Assembly: GCA_015223015.1 (NCBI GenBank) | Contig: JADFWK010000164.1 | Span: 1-8,166 of the forward strand | Origin: Pseudomonadota bacterium | GTDB lineage: Bacteria; Desulfobacterota; DSM-4660; Desulfatiglandales; B25-G16 | Direction: 5' to 3' | Length of the DNA stretch: 8,166 nt | In this document: positions 1 to 6,925 of the stretch, one piece after another | Numbering within the stretch: the stretch's first letter is position 1 | Layout of the letters: every line of letters begins with the position of its first letter | The notes under the pieces: generated by a model | Told to the model about the DNA's origin: nothing | Databases searched by the model: none | The model's input: the letters and a program-made list of their open reading frames with translations, nothing else | Translations under genes and position numbers: made by a program

Positions 1-465
1 ATGGACGAGCAGGCTGCTCTGGAGGCCATGCTGTCCGTCATCATGGCCAAGCAAAGTGGCAGCAACTTGGTTCACGATGTGGGTTATATGGAGAGTGGTC
101 TGAGTACCTCCTTTGAGATGATCGTATTGACTGATGAGTTGGTGGCAATGACTAATCATTTCATCAAAGGGATAAAAGTCAGCGATGATAGCCTGATGGT
201 GGAGGAGATTGCCAAGGTTGGCCCTGGAGGACAGTTTATCAATACGGAGGAGACCCTGAAACGATTCCGCGAGTTCTGGTTCCCAAATCTCTTGGACCGA
301 AGGACCAGGCCAGATTGGCTCGAAGCTGGTGCCACCACTTTAGGACATCGGCTCAACATGAGGGTAAAGGAACTCATTAAAGAATATCGGACTAGTCCTT
401 TGGATTCAGATAAGAAAAAAAAGGTCCAAGAAATTCTTGCCAGGGCAAAAAAGGTTAATTCTTGA
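1..465 (+). CDS. MttB-family corrinoid methyltransferase, C-terminal part (5' truncated)
   Basis: This is the last 154 residues of an MttB-superfamily methyltransferase. Members of the family move a methyl group from a methylated amine, such as trimethylamine or glycine betaine, to the cobalt of a small corrinoid protein in the cytoplasm. The match rests on the glycine-rich stretch and ESGLSTSFE near residues 27-39, VGPGGQF at 73-79, and FWFPNLLDR at 92-100 followed by the usual helical tail. Full-length members are about 470-500 residues, so roughly two thirds is missing upstream. The ATG at base 1 aligns inside the conserved core (DEQAALEAM) and is almost certainly an internal methionine. 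The stop is TGA at 463-465. The substrate cannot be read from this fragment, and the position that is pyrrolysine in true TMA methyltransferases is not identifiable here. The natural partner would be the corrinoid protein at 7805. I am confident of the family and unsure of the substrate. Confidence 0.88.
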   Translation: MDEQAALEAMLSVIMAKQSGSNLVHDVGYMESGLSTSFEMIVLTDELVAMTNHFIKGIKVSDDSLMVEEIAKVGPGGQFINTEETLKRFREFWFPNLLDRRTRPDWLEAGATTLGHRLNMRVKELIKEYRTSPLDSDKKKKVQEILARAKKVNS

Positions 466-653
466 CTTTGCGGTATAATGAGATAGGTGGGCAGACAAAA
501 AAGTGTAAAGAGCAGTTTGTAACTTGCTCGATATTCGGAAAAGCTAAAAGTGGAAAAGTCCCAATAGCTGTAAAGCGGTAAGGCAGACCATTTTGATGTT
601 GCTTTTCGGCCCGTGGTTTCAGCCATGCCTTGGTTAATTAAGAGCTCCTATCG

Positions 654-665
654 AAAGGAGGTGAT
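654..665 (+). promoter_or_regulatory. Orphan strong Shine-Dalgarno-like sequence with possible occluding hairpin
   Basis: The twelve bases AAAGGAGGTGAT are a near-perfect complement of a typical 16S rRNA 3' end, but no convincing start codon follows at 5-10 bases. The nearest possible starts are TTG at 687 or GTG at 690. They open a frame of only about 16 codons ending at TAA 735-737, just before the binding-protein ATG at 739, and they lie more than 20 bases from the motif. CTCCT at 645-649 can pair with AGGAG at 656-660 across a six-base loop, which would hide the motif. It may be a relic, a ribosome standby site or a leader-peptide signal. The function is unproven. Confidence 0.35.
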
Positions 666-722
666 AAGCTAAGTATTGTAGTTTTTTTGGTGCTAGGAGT
701 AAGTCGCGTTAACAAATTTTTA

Positions 723-730
723 AAAGGAGG
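723..730 (+). promoter_or_regulatory. Ribosome binding site of the binding-protein gene
   Basis: AAAGGAGG lies eight bases before the ATG at 739. This is near the ideal strength and spacing, supports that start, and predicts high translation, as expected for the most abundant component of an importer. Confidence 0.8.
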
Positions 731-738
731 TCGGTAAA

Positions 739-1878
739 ATGAAACAAACTAATTTTTTTGGCTTGGTATTATTTTTCGCTTCACTAGTGATCATAAGTCT
801 TTTCGTGGCTTCTGGGGCAATTCAGGCAAAAGAACCTGTCAAGATCGGGGCAATCATCCCCATCACTGGGACTTCGGAGGTCGAAGGACAAGACATGAGC
901 AGAGGTCTTCAGATTGCTTTGGATGAGATCAACACTGCCGGGGGAGTGCTTGGGCGTTCCCTTGAAGTCATTGTGGAGGATACAGAAACTCGACCGAAAT
1001 CGGGGTTAGATGCTGTCCACAAGCTTATTGATATTAACAAGGTCCCGGTAATACTGGGTGGATATTTCAGCTCGGTAAGCTTGCCTACCGGCAATTACTC
1101 AAATTCTCAAGGGGTTGTTCAGCTTACCTGGTCGACCTCTCCTGCACTTCGAAAAGTGGGGCCTTTCTTCTTCGGCATCTGCGGAACTGACGAACTTATG
1201 GCTGCCAATACTGTGAAATTTGCCATAGAAGATGCCAGGGCAAAGCGTTTTGGCATTATCGTTGATAACAGTGCTTATGGATTAGGGGTACTTGAATTCT
1301 CAAAAAGGGAAATAAAAAAAGCCGGGGGAGAGATCGTGGCAGAGGTCAAGTACGAGCGGGAAAAGGCAGATTACCGTCCTGAGCTACAAAGAGTTTTTGC
1401 GCAGAAACCAGAAGTTGTTGTTGGGACATTGATAGGAAAGGACGCTCGGACGATCTTTAAGCAGGCTTACGAGTTGGGGCTCAAACCCCAGAGTGGTTGG
1501 TACCTCAGCTGGATAAGCCTGGCAACAGCTCCTTCGATACCCGAAACAGTCGAAGGCGTAAAAGGTCTAATCGGTCGCTTAAAGGGGAAAGCCGCCAATA
1601 GATTTAATGAAATGTATCAGGAAAAGTATGGTGCACCACCACAAACTGTCTGGGGGCACTATATTTATGATGCGGTTTGGTTAACAGCTTTGGCGATAAA
1701 TTTTGCAAATAGTCCAGAACCAAAAGCTATAAAAGATGCATTATTCAAGGTTGCCCCAGTATATCGTGGTGTTTCTGGAGGCGGGGACAAGACCTTTAAC
1801 GCAGATGGCATGCAAAAATACGAAGTCTATCAACGGATGGTTTGTAAAAATGGTAAGCTGGTAATTTACCAGAAATAG
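739..1878 (+). CDS. livK: Branched-chain amino acid-type ABC transporter, periplasmic substrate-binding protein
   Basis: This 379-residue protein is a Peripla_BP_6 (LivK/BraC-like) receptor that captures its ligand in the periplasm and delivers it to the LivHM permease. Residues 1-30 form a signal peptide: a KQ start, a hydrophobic core at about 6-25, and a cleavage site after AIQA. There is no lipobox cysteine, so a soluble periplasmic protein is expected. The mature part opens with VKIGAIIPITG (34-44), followed by the helix GLQIALDEINTAGGVLG (56-72), the ILGGYFSS ligand-loop region (105-112), and IYDAVWLTALAI (309-320), all typical of the family. Cysteines at 148 and 369 could be free or paired. 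The length is normal. It is first in a complete transporter set. These receptors bind leucine, isoleucine or valine, but also other amino acids, amides, urea and aromatic acids, so the ligand is open. The neighbours suggest an amino-acid-like or methylated amine ligand (inference). Confidence 0.93.
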   Translation: MKQTNFFGLVLFFASLVIISLFVASGAIQAKEPVKIGAIIPITGTSEVEGQDMSRGLQIALDEINTAGGVLGRSLEVIVEDTETRPKSGLDAVHKLIDINKVPVILGGYFSSVSLPTGNYSNSQGVVQLTWSTSPALRKVGPFFFGICGTDELMAANTVKFAIEDARAKRFGIIVDNSAYGLGVLEFSKREIKKAGGEIVAEVKYEREKADYRPELQRVFAQKPEVVVGTLIGKDARTIFKQAYELGLKPQSGWYLSWISLATAPSIPETVEGVKGLIGRLKGKAANRFNEMYQEKYGAPPQTVWGHYIYDAVWLTALAINFANSPEPKAIKDALFKVAPVYRGVSGGGDKTFNADGMQKYEVYQRMVCKNGKLVIYQK

Positions 1879-1886
1879 GTAGTGGA

Positions 1887-1940
1887 AATCTCGGGGAGTA
1901 ATCTAAGTAAAGATTGCCTCTCGAGGTTCCTCTTTTTCTT
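1887..1940 (+). terminator. Strong hairpin with T-rich tail between binding protein and permease genes
   Basis: Bases 1887-1904 pair with 1911-1928 over 18 positions around the loop AAGTAA. I count one mismatch (A1897 opposite C1918) and four G-T wobbles. After two C's comes the T-rich run TCTTTTTCTT (1931-1940). It begins nine bases after the binding-protein stop codon. The shape is that of a Rho-independent terminator. Because the permease genes follow at once with no clear promoter, partial termination or 3'-end protection of the binding-protein mRNA is more likely than a full stop. This would give the excess of binding protein usual in ABC importers (inference). Confidence 0.72.
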
Positions 1941-1960
1941 GAACGTTACTAAAATATTAT

Positions 1961-2878
1961 ATGCTATTTCAACAAATTGTAATCAATGCCTTGATTAGAG
2001 CTTCCGAACTTGGCCTATTGGCAATAGGTCTTACTGTCACCTATGACATACTGAAGTTCGCAAATTTCGCCCACGTAGAGTTTGCCTGTATCGGGGCTTT
2101 TCTCGCATACACTATGAATGTGACACTTGGTATGAACATTATCTTGGCAGGACTCGTTGCAATCCTCGTTGTGGGAGTTCTGAGCATCTTTATAGACCGA
2201 CTCGTTTTTATCAGGCTTCGTGGTGCAAGTAGTATTGCGTTGATGGTGACATCTCTGGGACTGGGGATTGCCCTGCGAAATGGGGTCCGCGCGATCTGGG
2301 GAGCAAGAATCAAGGGTTATGCCATTGGTCTCCAAAATCCGGTTGAACTGATAGGAGTTCGTATTACTCCAGTCCAGATATTTATTATTCTAACGTCAGT
2401 TATTTCCATGGTCATTATTCACCTGATACTGAAAAGGACTAAGCTGGGCAAGGCAATGCGAGCCACTTCGGCAAATCCCGCCCTGGCCCAGGCTTGTGGT
2501 ATTCATACGGAAAGGATTGTTAGATGGGTCTGGTTTATGGGTGCAAGCCTTGCTGCCCTTGGGGGCATCATGATTGGATTAGACACGCACTTGACGCCCA
2601 GAATGGGTTTTTCAGTTATGATACCGGTTTTCGCAATATCTATTCTTGGAGGGCTTGGCAATCCTTACGGCGCTATGGTGGGTGCCTTGATTTTAGGATT
2701 AACAGAGAATATAGGGCTGTACACTGATCTAGGTAAAATACTCACTTTAAATGGCCTAATAGGGAACCTTACTGGACTTTACATCCCTACCGGATACAAG
2801 CTGGCCATTAGCTTTATTATTATGATCGTTGTTCTGCTATGGCGCCCGTCAGGAATCATGGGAAAAAGGGAGAGATAA
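1961..2878 (+). CDS. livH: Branched-chain amino acid-type ABC transporter permease LivH
   Basis: This is one of the two inner-membrane permease subunits of the importer, 305 residues, the usual LivH length. The N-terminus has the family pattern GLLAIGLTVTYDILKFANFAH (about 18-38), matching the hallmark LivH segment ending in NFAH. Hydrophobic segments are visible near 8-28, 41-54, 58-78, 91-107, 137-156, 187-207, 215-250 and 279-294. The cytoplasmic loop KLGKAMRATSANPALAQACG (161-180), before RIVRWVWF, is the region that contacts the ATPases. The motif ISILGGLGNPYGAMVGA (226-242) and the closing LWRPSGIMG (293-301) are also typical. ATG 1961 is the only in-frame ATG after the upstream stop at 1940-1942. 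It has no recognisable Shine-Dalgarno sequence, only an A/T-rich leader. The stop lies one base before livM, so the two are translationally linked. Confidence 0.94.
   Translation: MLFQQIVINALIRASELGLLAIGLTVTYDILKFANFAHVEFACIGAFLAYTMNVTLGMNIILAGLVAILVVGVLSIFIDRLVFIRLRGASSIALMVTSLGLGIALRNGVRAIWGARIKGYAIGLQNPVELIGVRITPVQIFIILTSVISMVIIHLILKRTKLGKAMRATSANPALAQACGIHTERIVRWVWFMGASLAALGGIMIGLDTHLTPRMGFSVMIPVFAISILGGLGNPYGAMVGALILGLTENIGLYTDLGKILTLNGLIGNLTGLYIPTGYKLAISFIIMIVVLLWRPSGIMGKRER
2868..2872 (+). promoter_or_regulatory. Ribosome binding site fixing the livM start
   Basis: The sequence GGGAG inside the end of livH sits seven bases before ATG 2880. It favours that start over the in-frame ATG at 2829, which would add 17 non-family residues overlapping livH. 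Confidence 0.6.
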
Positions 2879-2879
2879 A

Positions 2880-3791
2880 ATGGGGGTTTTGTATTTCTTT
2901 GTTTACTTAATGATTATGGCTAATGTGTATGGTATTCTCAGCCTCTCCCTAAACTTCCAAGCAGGCGTGGGCGGGATGAGTAACTTTGGTCATGTCGCCT
3001 TTTTCTGTATAGGGGCCTACACCTCCACCCTTTTGGTTATGCTTTGTCATGTCCATTTTCTTGTGGGGATCCTCGGGGCATTTATAGCAAGCGGATTATT
3101 TGCCTTTCTCATTTCGATTCCAACTCGCAGGTTAAAGGCTGATTATTGGGCCATTACGACTTTGGGCGCCGGAGAGATTGTAAGGTTATTTTTCCTCAAC
3201 GAATCTTGGATTTCAACGGGCCATTATTCCGGCGGTCCCTTCGGAATCAGAGGAATCCCCCGTCCCTGGGAATCCATTATCCCTGGTAATATATATCCCT
3301 TTTTCTATCTTTTCCTCACTTTGCTATTTCTGGGCTTAACCTATTTTATATTACAGCGGCTTATAAACGGTCCCTTTGGCCGAGTCTTAAAGGCAATCCG
3401 GGAAGACGATGATTTACCGCTTTCTTTGGGGAAAAACATCCACGAATTCAGAGTCAAAACCATGGTGATCGGAGGAGCTTTTGCAGGAATAGCAGGAGGT
3501 CTTCTTGTGCATTATACGACCTATGTCGATCCTTTCTTTTTTATGCCAATGGAGACATTTATCGTTTGGGCAATGATCATGGTGGGTGGGATTGGAAACA
3601 ATAGAGGTGCTCTAATTGGCACTCTTATCATCCAACTACTCTATTACTCGACGAGATTCTTGAAGGATTATTTGCCAATTGAAGCCCAACTGCTTGCCAG
3701 TTTAAGAATGATTTCCATCGGTATCCTAATCGTTGTTGTCATGTTGTTTTTGCAAGAAGGATTAGTAAAGGAGAAGAAGAGGCTCTATTGA
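2880..3791 (+). CDS. livM: Branched-chain amino acid-type ABC transporter permease LivM
   Basis: This second permease subunit pairs with LivH to form the inner-membrane channel. From ATG 2880 it is 303 residues. It starts with a membrane segment and then NVYGILSLSLNFQAGVGGMSNFGHVAFFCIGAY (15-47), the LivM counterpart of the LivH hallmark. RRLKADYWAITTLGAGEI (83-100) and the ATPase-contact loop GPFGRVLKAIREDDD (164-178) are family features. Further membrane segments lie near 60-80, 139-158, 194-210, 226-256 and 274-291. VGGIGNNRGALIG (235-247) is the conserved motif matching LivH GGLGNPYGAMVG. I chose ATG 2880 because it follows the livH stop by one base, has its own ribosome site, and matches family N-termini. 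Unlike some homologues it is not fused to LivG, which follows as a separate gene after 18 bases. Confidence 0.94.
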   Translation: MGVLYFFVYLMIMANVYGILSLSLNFQAGVGGMSNFGHVAFFCIGAYTSTLLVMLCHVHFLVGILGAFIASGLFAFLISIPTRRLKADYWAITTLGAGEIVRLFFLNESWISTGHYSGGPFGIRGIPRPWESIIPGNIYPFFYLFLTLLFLGLTYFILQRLINGPFGRVLKAIREDDDLPLSLGKNIHEFRVKTMVIGGAFAGIAGGLLVHYTTYVDPFFFMPMETFIVWAMIMVGGIGNNRGALIGTLIIQLLYYSTRFLKDYLPIEAQLLASLRMISIGILIVVVMLFLQEGLVKEKKRLY

Positions 3792-3809
3792 TATGAAGGA
3801 GCATGCAAG

Positions 3810-4574
3810 ATGCTTGTAGTTGAAGACGTACACAAGAGCTTTGGAGCGATAAAGGCATTGGACGGAGTTTCCCTCTCAGTGGAACAGGGTACCATTGCCG
3901 GGTTGATAGGCCCAAACGGTTCAGGGAAAACGACATTGTTTAATATTATATCCGGTTTCTATGAGAAAGATGCAGGAAACATCCGGTTGAATGGGAAAAG
4001 CATTGATGGTTTAGATCCGTTTAGGATAGCGAGGATGGGCTTGGTGCGGACATTTCAGGTTGCTAAAGCTCCCGCAAAATTGACAATACTCGAAAACTTA
4101 CTCCTTGCAGCGAAAAATCAAATGGGTGAGAAGGTACTCGACAATTTCCTTAAGCCCCGCGAAATCTTCAGAAAGGAAAAGGAAAATTTGAATAAAGCCC
4201 TGGATATTGCTGAGATTATAAAGCTTAAGAGGTTTAAGAATGAATATGCTGGGAACCTTTCCGGCGGACAAAAGAAGCTGCTTTCTTTGGGGAGGGTATT
4301 AATGGCAAACCCCGATATCTTTCTTTTGGATGAACCTACTGCTGGTGTAAACCCCGTGCTTACCCTTGAATTGGTCGACGTCATTGTAGATATTCGCAAA
4401 AACTTAAACAAAACTTTCCTGATCATAGAGCATGATATGAATGTCATCTGGCACTTATGTGACCTGGTCAATGTGTTGGTTGCCGGTTCGAATCTCACAA
4501 AAGGAAGACCCGAAGAGATACAGAAGGATGAAAGGGTCTTGGAAGCCTACTTAAGCGGTTCCAAGTCCACTTAA
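3810..4574 (+). CDS. livG: Branched-chain amino acid-type ABC transporter ATP-binding protein LivG
   Basis: This is one of the two cytoplasmic ATPases that power the importer, 254 residues, the normal LivG length. All ATPase motifs are intact: Walker A GPNGSGKTT (34-42), Q-loop glutamine in TFQ (83), signature LSGGQKK (150-156), Walker B IFLLDEPTAG (170-179) with catalytic Glu175, and switch His208 in IIEHDM. The segment AGVNP after Walker B and the C-terminal tail ending in AYLSG are LivG traits. The start has the sequence AAGGA nine bases upstream. Two other ATGs just before it, at 3793 and 3803, run into stops within a few codons. It lies 18 bases after livM and 30 bases before livF. Together with LivF it forms the nucleotide-binding heterodimer. 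Confidence 0.95.
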   Translation: MLVVEDVHKSFGAIKALDGVSLSVEQGTIAGLIGPNGSGKTTLFNIISGFYEKDAGNIRLNGKSIDGLDPFRIARMGLVRTFQVAKAPAKLTILENLLLAAKNQMGEKVLDNFLKPREIFRKEKENLNKALDIAEIIKLKRFKNEYAGNLSGGQKKLLSLGRVLMANPDIFLLDEPTAGVNPVLTLELVDVIVDIRKNLNKTFLIIEHDMNVIWHLCDLVNVLVAGSNLTKGRPEEIQKDERVLEAYLSGSKST

Positions 4575-4604
4575 AAAAGATACGCGGGAGATGGTCTAAA
4601 GATT

Positions 4605-5312
4605 ATGGTGCTGTTAGAGATCAAAAGCATATATTCAGGATATGGGGATATGGAAATTCTACATGGTGTTTCTATGGAATTGCACCATGATGAGATTGTA
4701 ACCATTATCGGACCTAATGCGTCTGGGAAATCTACTTTACTGAAAACGATTATGGGCTACCTAATACCGACCAAGGGGAAGATTAGGTTTAATGGTGCTG
4801 ATGTGACACATTTGAGGCCAGATGAGAAGGCAAGAGTGGGGATCGGCTACGTGCCCCAACTGGAAAATGTCTTTCCACCGTTAACCGTGACGGAATCCCT
4901 TGACATGGGCGCTTATACCATGCCGAGGCATGGTCTTAAAGAGAGAATAGAAGAAATTTTTGATCTGTTTCCGGTTCTGAGGGTGAAGAGAAAGGAGAAG
5001 GCCAGCGCGTTAAGTGGGGGACAACGACAAATGCTGGCGATGGCACAGGCTCTGATGACAGGCCCTAATCTCTTGTTGCTTGACGAACCCTCAGCGGGTT
5101 TGGCTCCTAATACCAGAATAGATGTGTTTAAAAAAATACAAGAGATTCATCATATGGGATCTGCCATTATTATTGTTGAACAAGATGCCTATCAATCACT
5201 AAGGATATCTAATCGATGTTACATTCTTGTAATGGGCCAAAAAGAGCACGAAGCTCCTGCAGATAGGATTTTGGAAGATGAAAGAATTAAGAAGGCTTAT
5301 CTCGGAGGCTAA
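4605..5312 (+). CDS. livF: Branched-chain amino acid-type ABC transporter ATP-binding protein LivF
   Basis: This is the second ATPase of the importer, 235 residues, typical for LivF. Walker A is GPNASGKST (36-44), the Q-loop is VPQ (83-85), the signature LSGGQRQ (136-142), and Walker B LLLLDEPSAGLAP (156-168) with Glu161. The usual switch histidine is glutamine (Gln193 in IIIVEQD). This is normal for LivF, where VEQ replaces the histidine, and not a sign of decay. The ending AYLGG is also standard. The start ATG 4605 follows GGAG at 4587-4590 at a rather long distance of 14 bases. The GTG one codon later is an alternative that hardly changes the protein. This is the last transporter gene, and no strong terminator follows it. 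Confidence 0.95.
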   Translation: MVLLEIKSIYSGYGDMEILHGVSMELHHDEIVTIIGPNASGKSTLLKTIMGYLIPTKGKIRFNGADVTHLRPDEKARVGIGYVPQLENVFPPLTVTESLDMGAYTMPRHGLKERIEEIFDLFPVLRVKRKEKASALSGGQRQMLAMAQALMTGPNLLLLDEPSAGLAPNTRIDVFKKIQEIHHMGSAIIIVEQDAYQSLRISNRCYILVMGQKEHEAPADRILEDERIKKAYLGG

Positions 5313-5409
5313 TTCCCAAAAAGGAAATGAGATAGTGATTTTCTCATATTTTCGGGTTATCACGGCGGCCAATGAGAGCAGAGATGTCAAGTAGGTAGAA
5401 GAAAGCTCA

Positions 5410-5420
5410 TGGTTATACCA
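5410..5420 (+). promoter_or_regulatory. Possible GntR/FadR-type operator half-site pair
   Basis: TGGTTATACCA has four-base inverted arms around a three-base centre. It fits the general TNGTNNNACNA pattern bound by FadR-subfamily GntR regulators. It lies in the gap between livF and the aminotransferase gene, where a regulator could act. A match this loose is expected by chance about twice in a window this size, and no regulator gene is visible, so it is only a candidate. Confidence 0.15.
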
Positions 5421-5552
5421 GCCTCATATCAAATGACTTTCTCCGCTTTTATCGCCCATTGTGTGTGCATAGGCAGAGGAAGGCATGATGTAATGAAAGT
5501 CTCTTGCTTGAGGTTTTTATCACTTAAATGAGCAAACGCCGTCCAAGGCGTA

Positions 5553-5558
5553 AGGAGG
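5553..5558 (+). promoter_or_regulatory. Ribosome binding site that decides the aminotransferase start
   Basis: AGGAGG lies five bases before GTG 5564. The in-frame ATG at 5528 has no comparable site, so the GTG is preferred as the start. Confidence 0.65.
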
Positions 5559-5563
5559 GTGCT

Positions 5564-6859
5564 GTGAATTTGTTTGCTGATAGGCTGAAGAATCTGGGCG
5601 ACGAAACCGCATTCAAGATCGGCGATGACATTCGTCGTTGTGAAGCAGAAGGTTTGCATGTGATCAAACTAAATTTGGGCGAGCCGGATTTTGACAGTGC
5701 AAGTAATATTAATCAAGTTGCCATCGATAACATACTGGATGGTAATTCCCATTATACTGACCCTCAAGGGATACTTCCTCTTAGGCAGAAAATAGCCGAG
5801 GTGATCCAGGAAACTAGAGGCGTTAGTGTCAGTCCAGATCAGGTCGTTGTAACCAGCGGAGGCAAGCCGTCTATAGGTTACAGCCTGCTGACCTATGTCA
5901 ACACCGGAGAAGAGGTAATCTACCCCAGTCCCGGTTTTCCCATTTACGAGTCATGGATAAATTTTGTTAAGGCAACCCCTATCCCCCTTCAACTTCGAGA
6001 GGAAAAGGGGTACCGGTTTGAAGCGGCCGATCTTGAACCTCTGATTACGCCTAAAACTAAGCTCTTAATCATTAACTCCCCTTCTAATCCTACGGGCGGT
6101 GTGTTGAGCAAGGATAATTTGAACAATATTGCGACTCTCATCAAGGAAAAGGCTGATCCAACCATAAGAATATTATCTGATGAGGTATATGATGAGATCG
6201 TCTTCGACGGTCGAAAACACGAGAGTATTATTTCCCATCCGGGCATGACTGAACACACGATCCTCCTTAACAGCTTTTCCAAATCCTTTGCCATGACTGG
6301 CTGGCGCTTGGGGTATGGGGTTTTACCAACGGTGGAAGAGGCTAAGTTTTTCCGCCAGTGGAATATTAATACTTACTCCTGCACCTCACCTTTTATACAA
6401 GCAGCAGGCCTGGCCGCTCTATCCAATGAGGAAAACAAAGCAATAGTGAGCAATATGTGTAAGGCATTCGAAGCCAGGCGGGATGTGGTTATTGAAGCGA
6501 TCAACCAGATCGAAGGGGTGACCTGTTGCAAACCGGGCGGCGCATTCTATGCCTTCCCCAACATCGGTCAGGTTTGCAGAAAATTGGGAATTATGGAAAT
6601 CTACGATCACCTTCCGCCAGACAAGAGAAGAAAAACCAGTCCTTCAACCCTCTTCCAGCTTTTTGCCCTTTATAAGCATGGTGTGGCTACACTTGACAGA
6701 CGTTCCTTTGGCCTGAAGGGGTCGGAAGGCCAGCATTTTCTGAGAATCTCCATGGCTTCGGATTTGGACAGCCTTAAAGAGGGGATAAAACGAATTGAAG
6801 CTGCTTCAAGAGATGAAGCCGGCTTTGGGAAGTTCATAAAAGAAGTGAAGATGGTATAA
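5564..6859 (+). CDS. Class I/II (fold-type I) PLP-dependent aminotransferase, AspB-like
   Basis: This cytoplasmic pyridoxal-phosphate aminotransferase swaps an amino group between an amino acid and a 2-oxo acid. From GTG 5564 it is 431 residues. Visible family residues, in this numbering: the N-terminal LNLGEPDFD (36-44); TSGGK cofactor-phosphate region (97-101); SPSNPTGG with Asn175; LSDEVYDE with Asp206 and Tyr209; SFSKSFAMTGWRLGY with the Schiff-base lysine Lys240 and Arg248; and FLRIS with Arg394, the expected substrate-carboxylate arginine. Family members are usually about 390-400 residues. The extra length lies mainly at about 330-376, where the usual VVPGSAFG-like segment reads ATLDRRSFG. 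The start at ATG 5528 (443 residues) is possible but lacks a ribosome site and adds an Arg/Lys-rich stretch outside the domain. The substrate is not determined. Beside a Liv-type importer and PanB, a branched-chain amino acid such as valine is plausible (inference). Confidence 0.9.
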   Translation: MNLFADRLKNLGDETAFKIGDDIRRCEAEGLHVIKLNLGEPDFDSASNINQVAIDNILDGNSHYTDPQGILPLRQKIAEVIQETRGVSVSPDQVVVTSGGKPSIGYSLLTYVNTGEEVIYPSPGFPIYESWINFVKATPIPLQLREEKGYRFEAADLEPLITPKTKLLIINSPSNPTGGVLSKDNLNNIATLIKEKADPTIRILSDEVYDEIVFDGRKHESIISHPGMTEHTILLNSFSKSFAMTGWRLGYGVLPTVEEAKFFRQWNINTYSCTSPFIQAAGLAALSNEENKAIVSNMCKAFEARRDVVIEAINQIEGVTCCKPGGAFYAFPNIGQVCRKLGIMEIYDHLPPDKRRKTSPSTLFQLFALYKHGVATLDRRSFGLKGSEGQHFLRISMASDLDSLKEGIKRIEAASRDEAGFGKFIKEVKMV

Positions 6860-6925
6860 GGCTCAAGGACTTTTCTTTATAATTTAATCTTATATAGCAA
6901 AACAGGATACAGAAGGGAGATAGCT

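Noticed and set aside
474..479. TATAAT with TTGACT at 462-467 just after the methyltransferase stop
   Set aside because: The spacing is only six bases instead of about 17, and no other -35-like element is correctly placed, so it is not a standard promoter.
538..607. Seven-base inverted repeat GAAAAGC / GCTTTTC in the livK leader
   Set aside because: The arms are 56 bases apart and A/T-rich, with no riboswitch-like conserved core. They are likely chance.
156..626. Long minus-strand open frame overlapping the methyltransferase end
   Set aside because: Its translation has no recognisable domain and most of it is antisense to a conserved coding region, so it is a shadow frame. The same holds for the other antisense frames, including those under panB and the corrinoid gene.
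614..628. GG-N10-GC spacing like a sigma-54 promoter before livK
   Set aside because: Only the GG and GC positions fit well and the rest of the -24 box does not. A spacing match alone is common by chance.
2829..2879. Upstream ATG extending LivM by 17 residues
   Set aside because: The extra residues overlap livH, are not LivM-like, and have no ribosome site. ATG 2880 has both a site and a family match.
5327..5347. ATGAGA/TCTCAT hairpin after livF as a terminator
   Set aside because: It has a six-pair A/T-rich stem with a nine-base loop and only a short, broken T-run after it. This is too weak to call.
5528..5563. ATG 5528 as aminotransferase start
   Set aside because: It adds 12 basic residues outside the domain and lacks a ribosome site, while GTG 5564 has AGGAGG five bases upstream. 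It remains possible.
6878..6883. TATAAT before panB
   Set aside because: No -35-like hexamer lies 16-18 bases upstream, and the stretch is simply A/T-rich. A promoter is possible but not supported.
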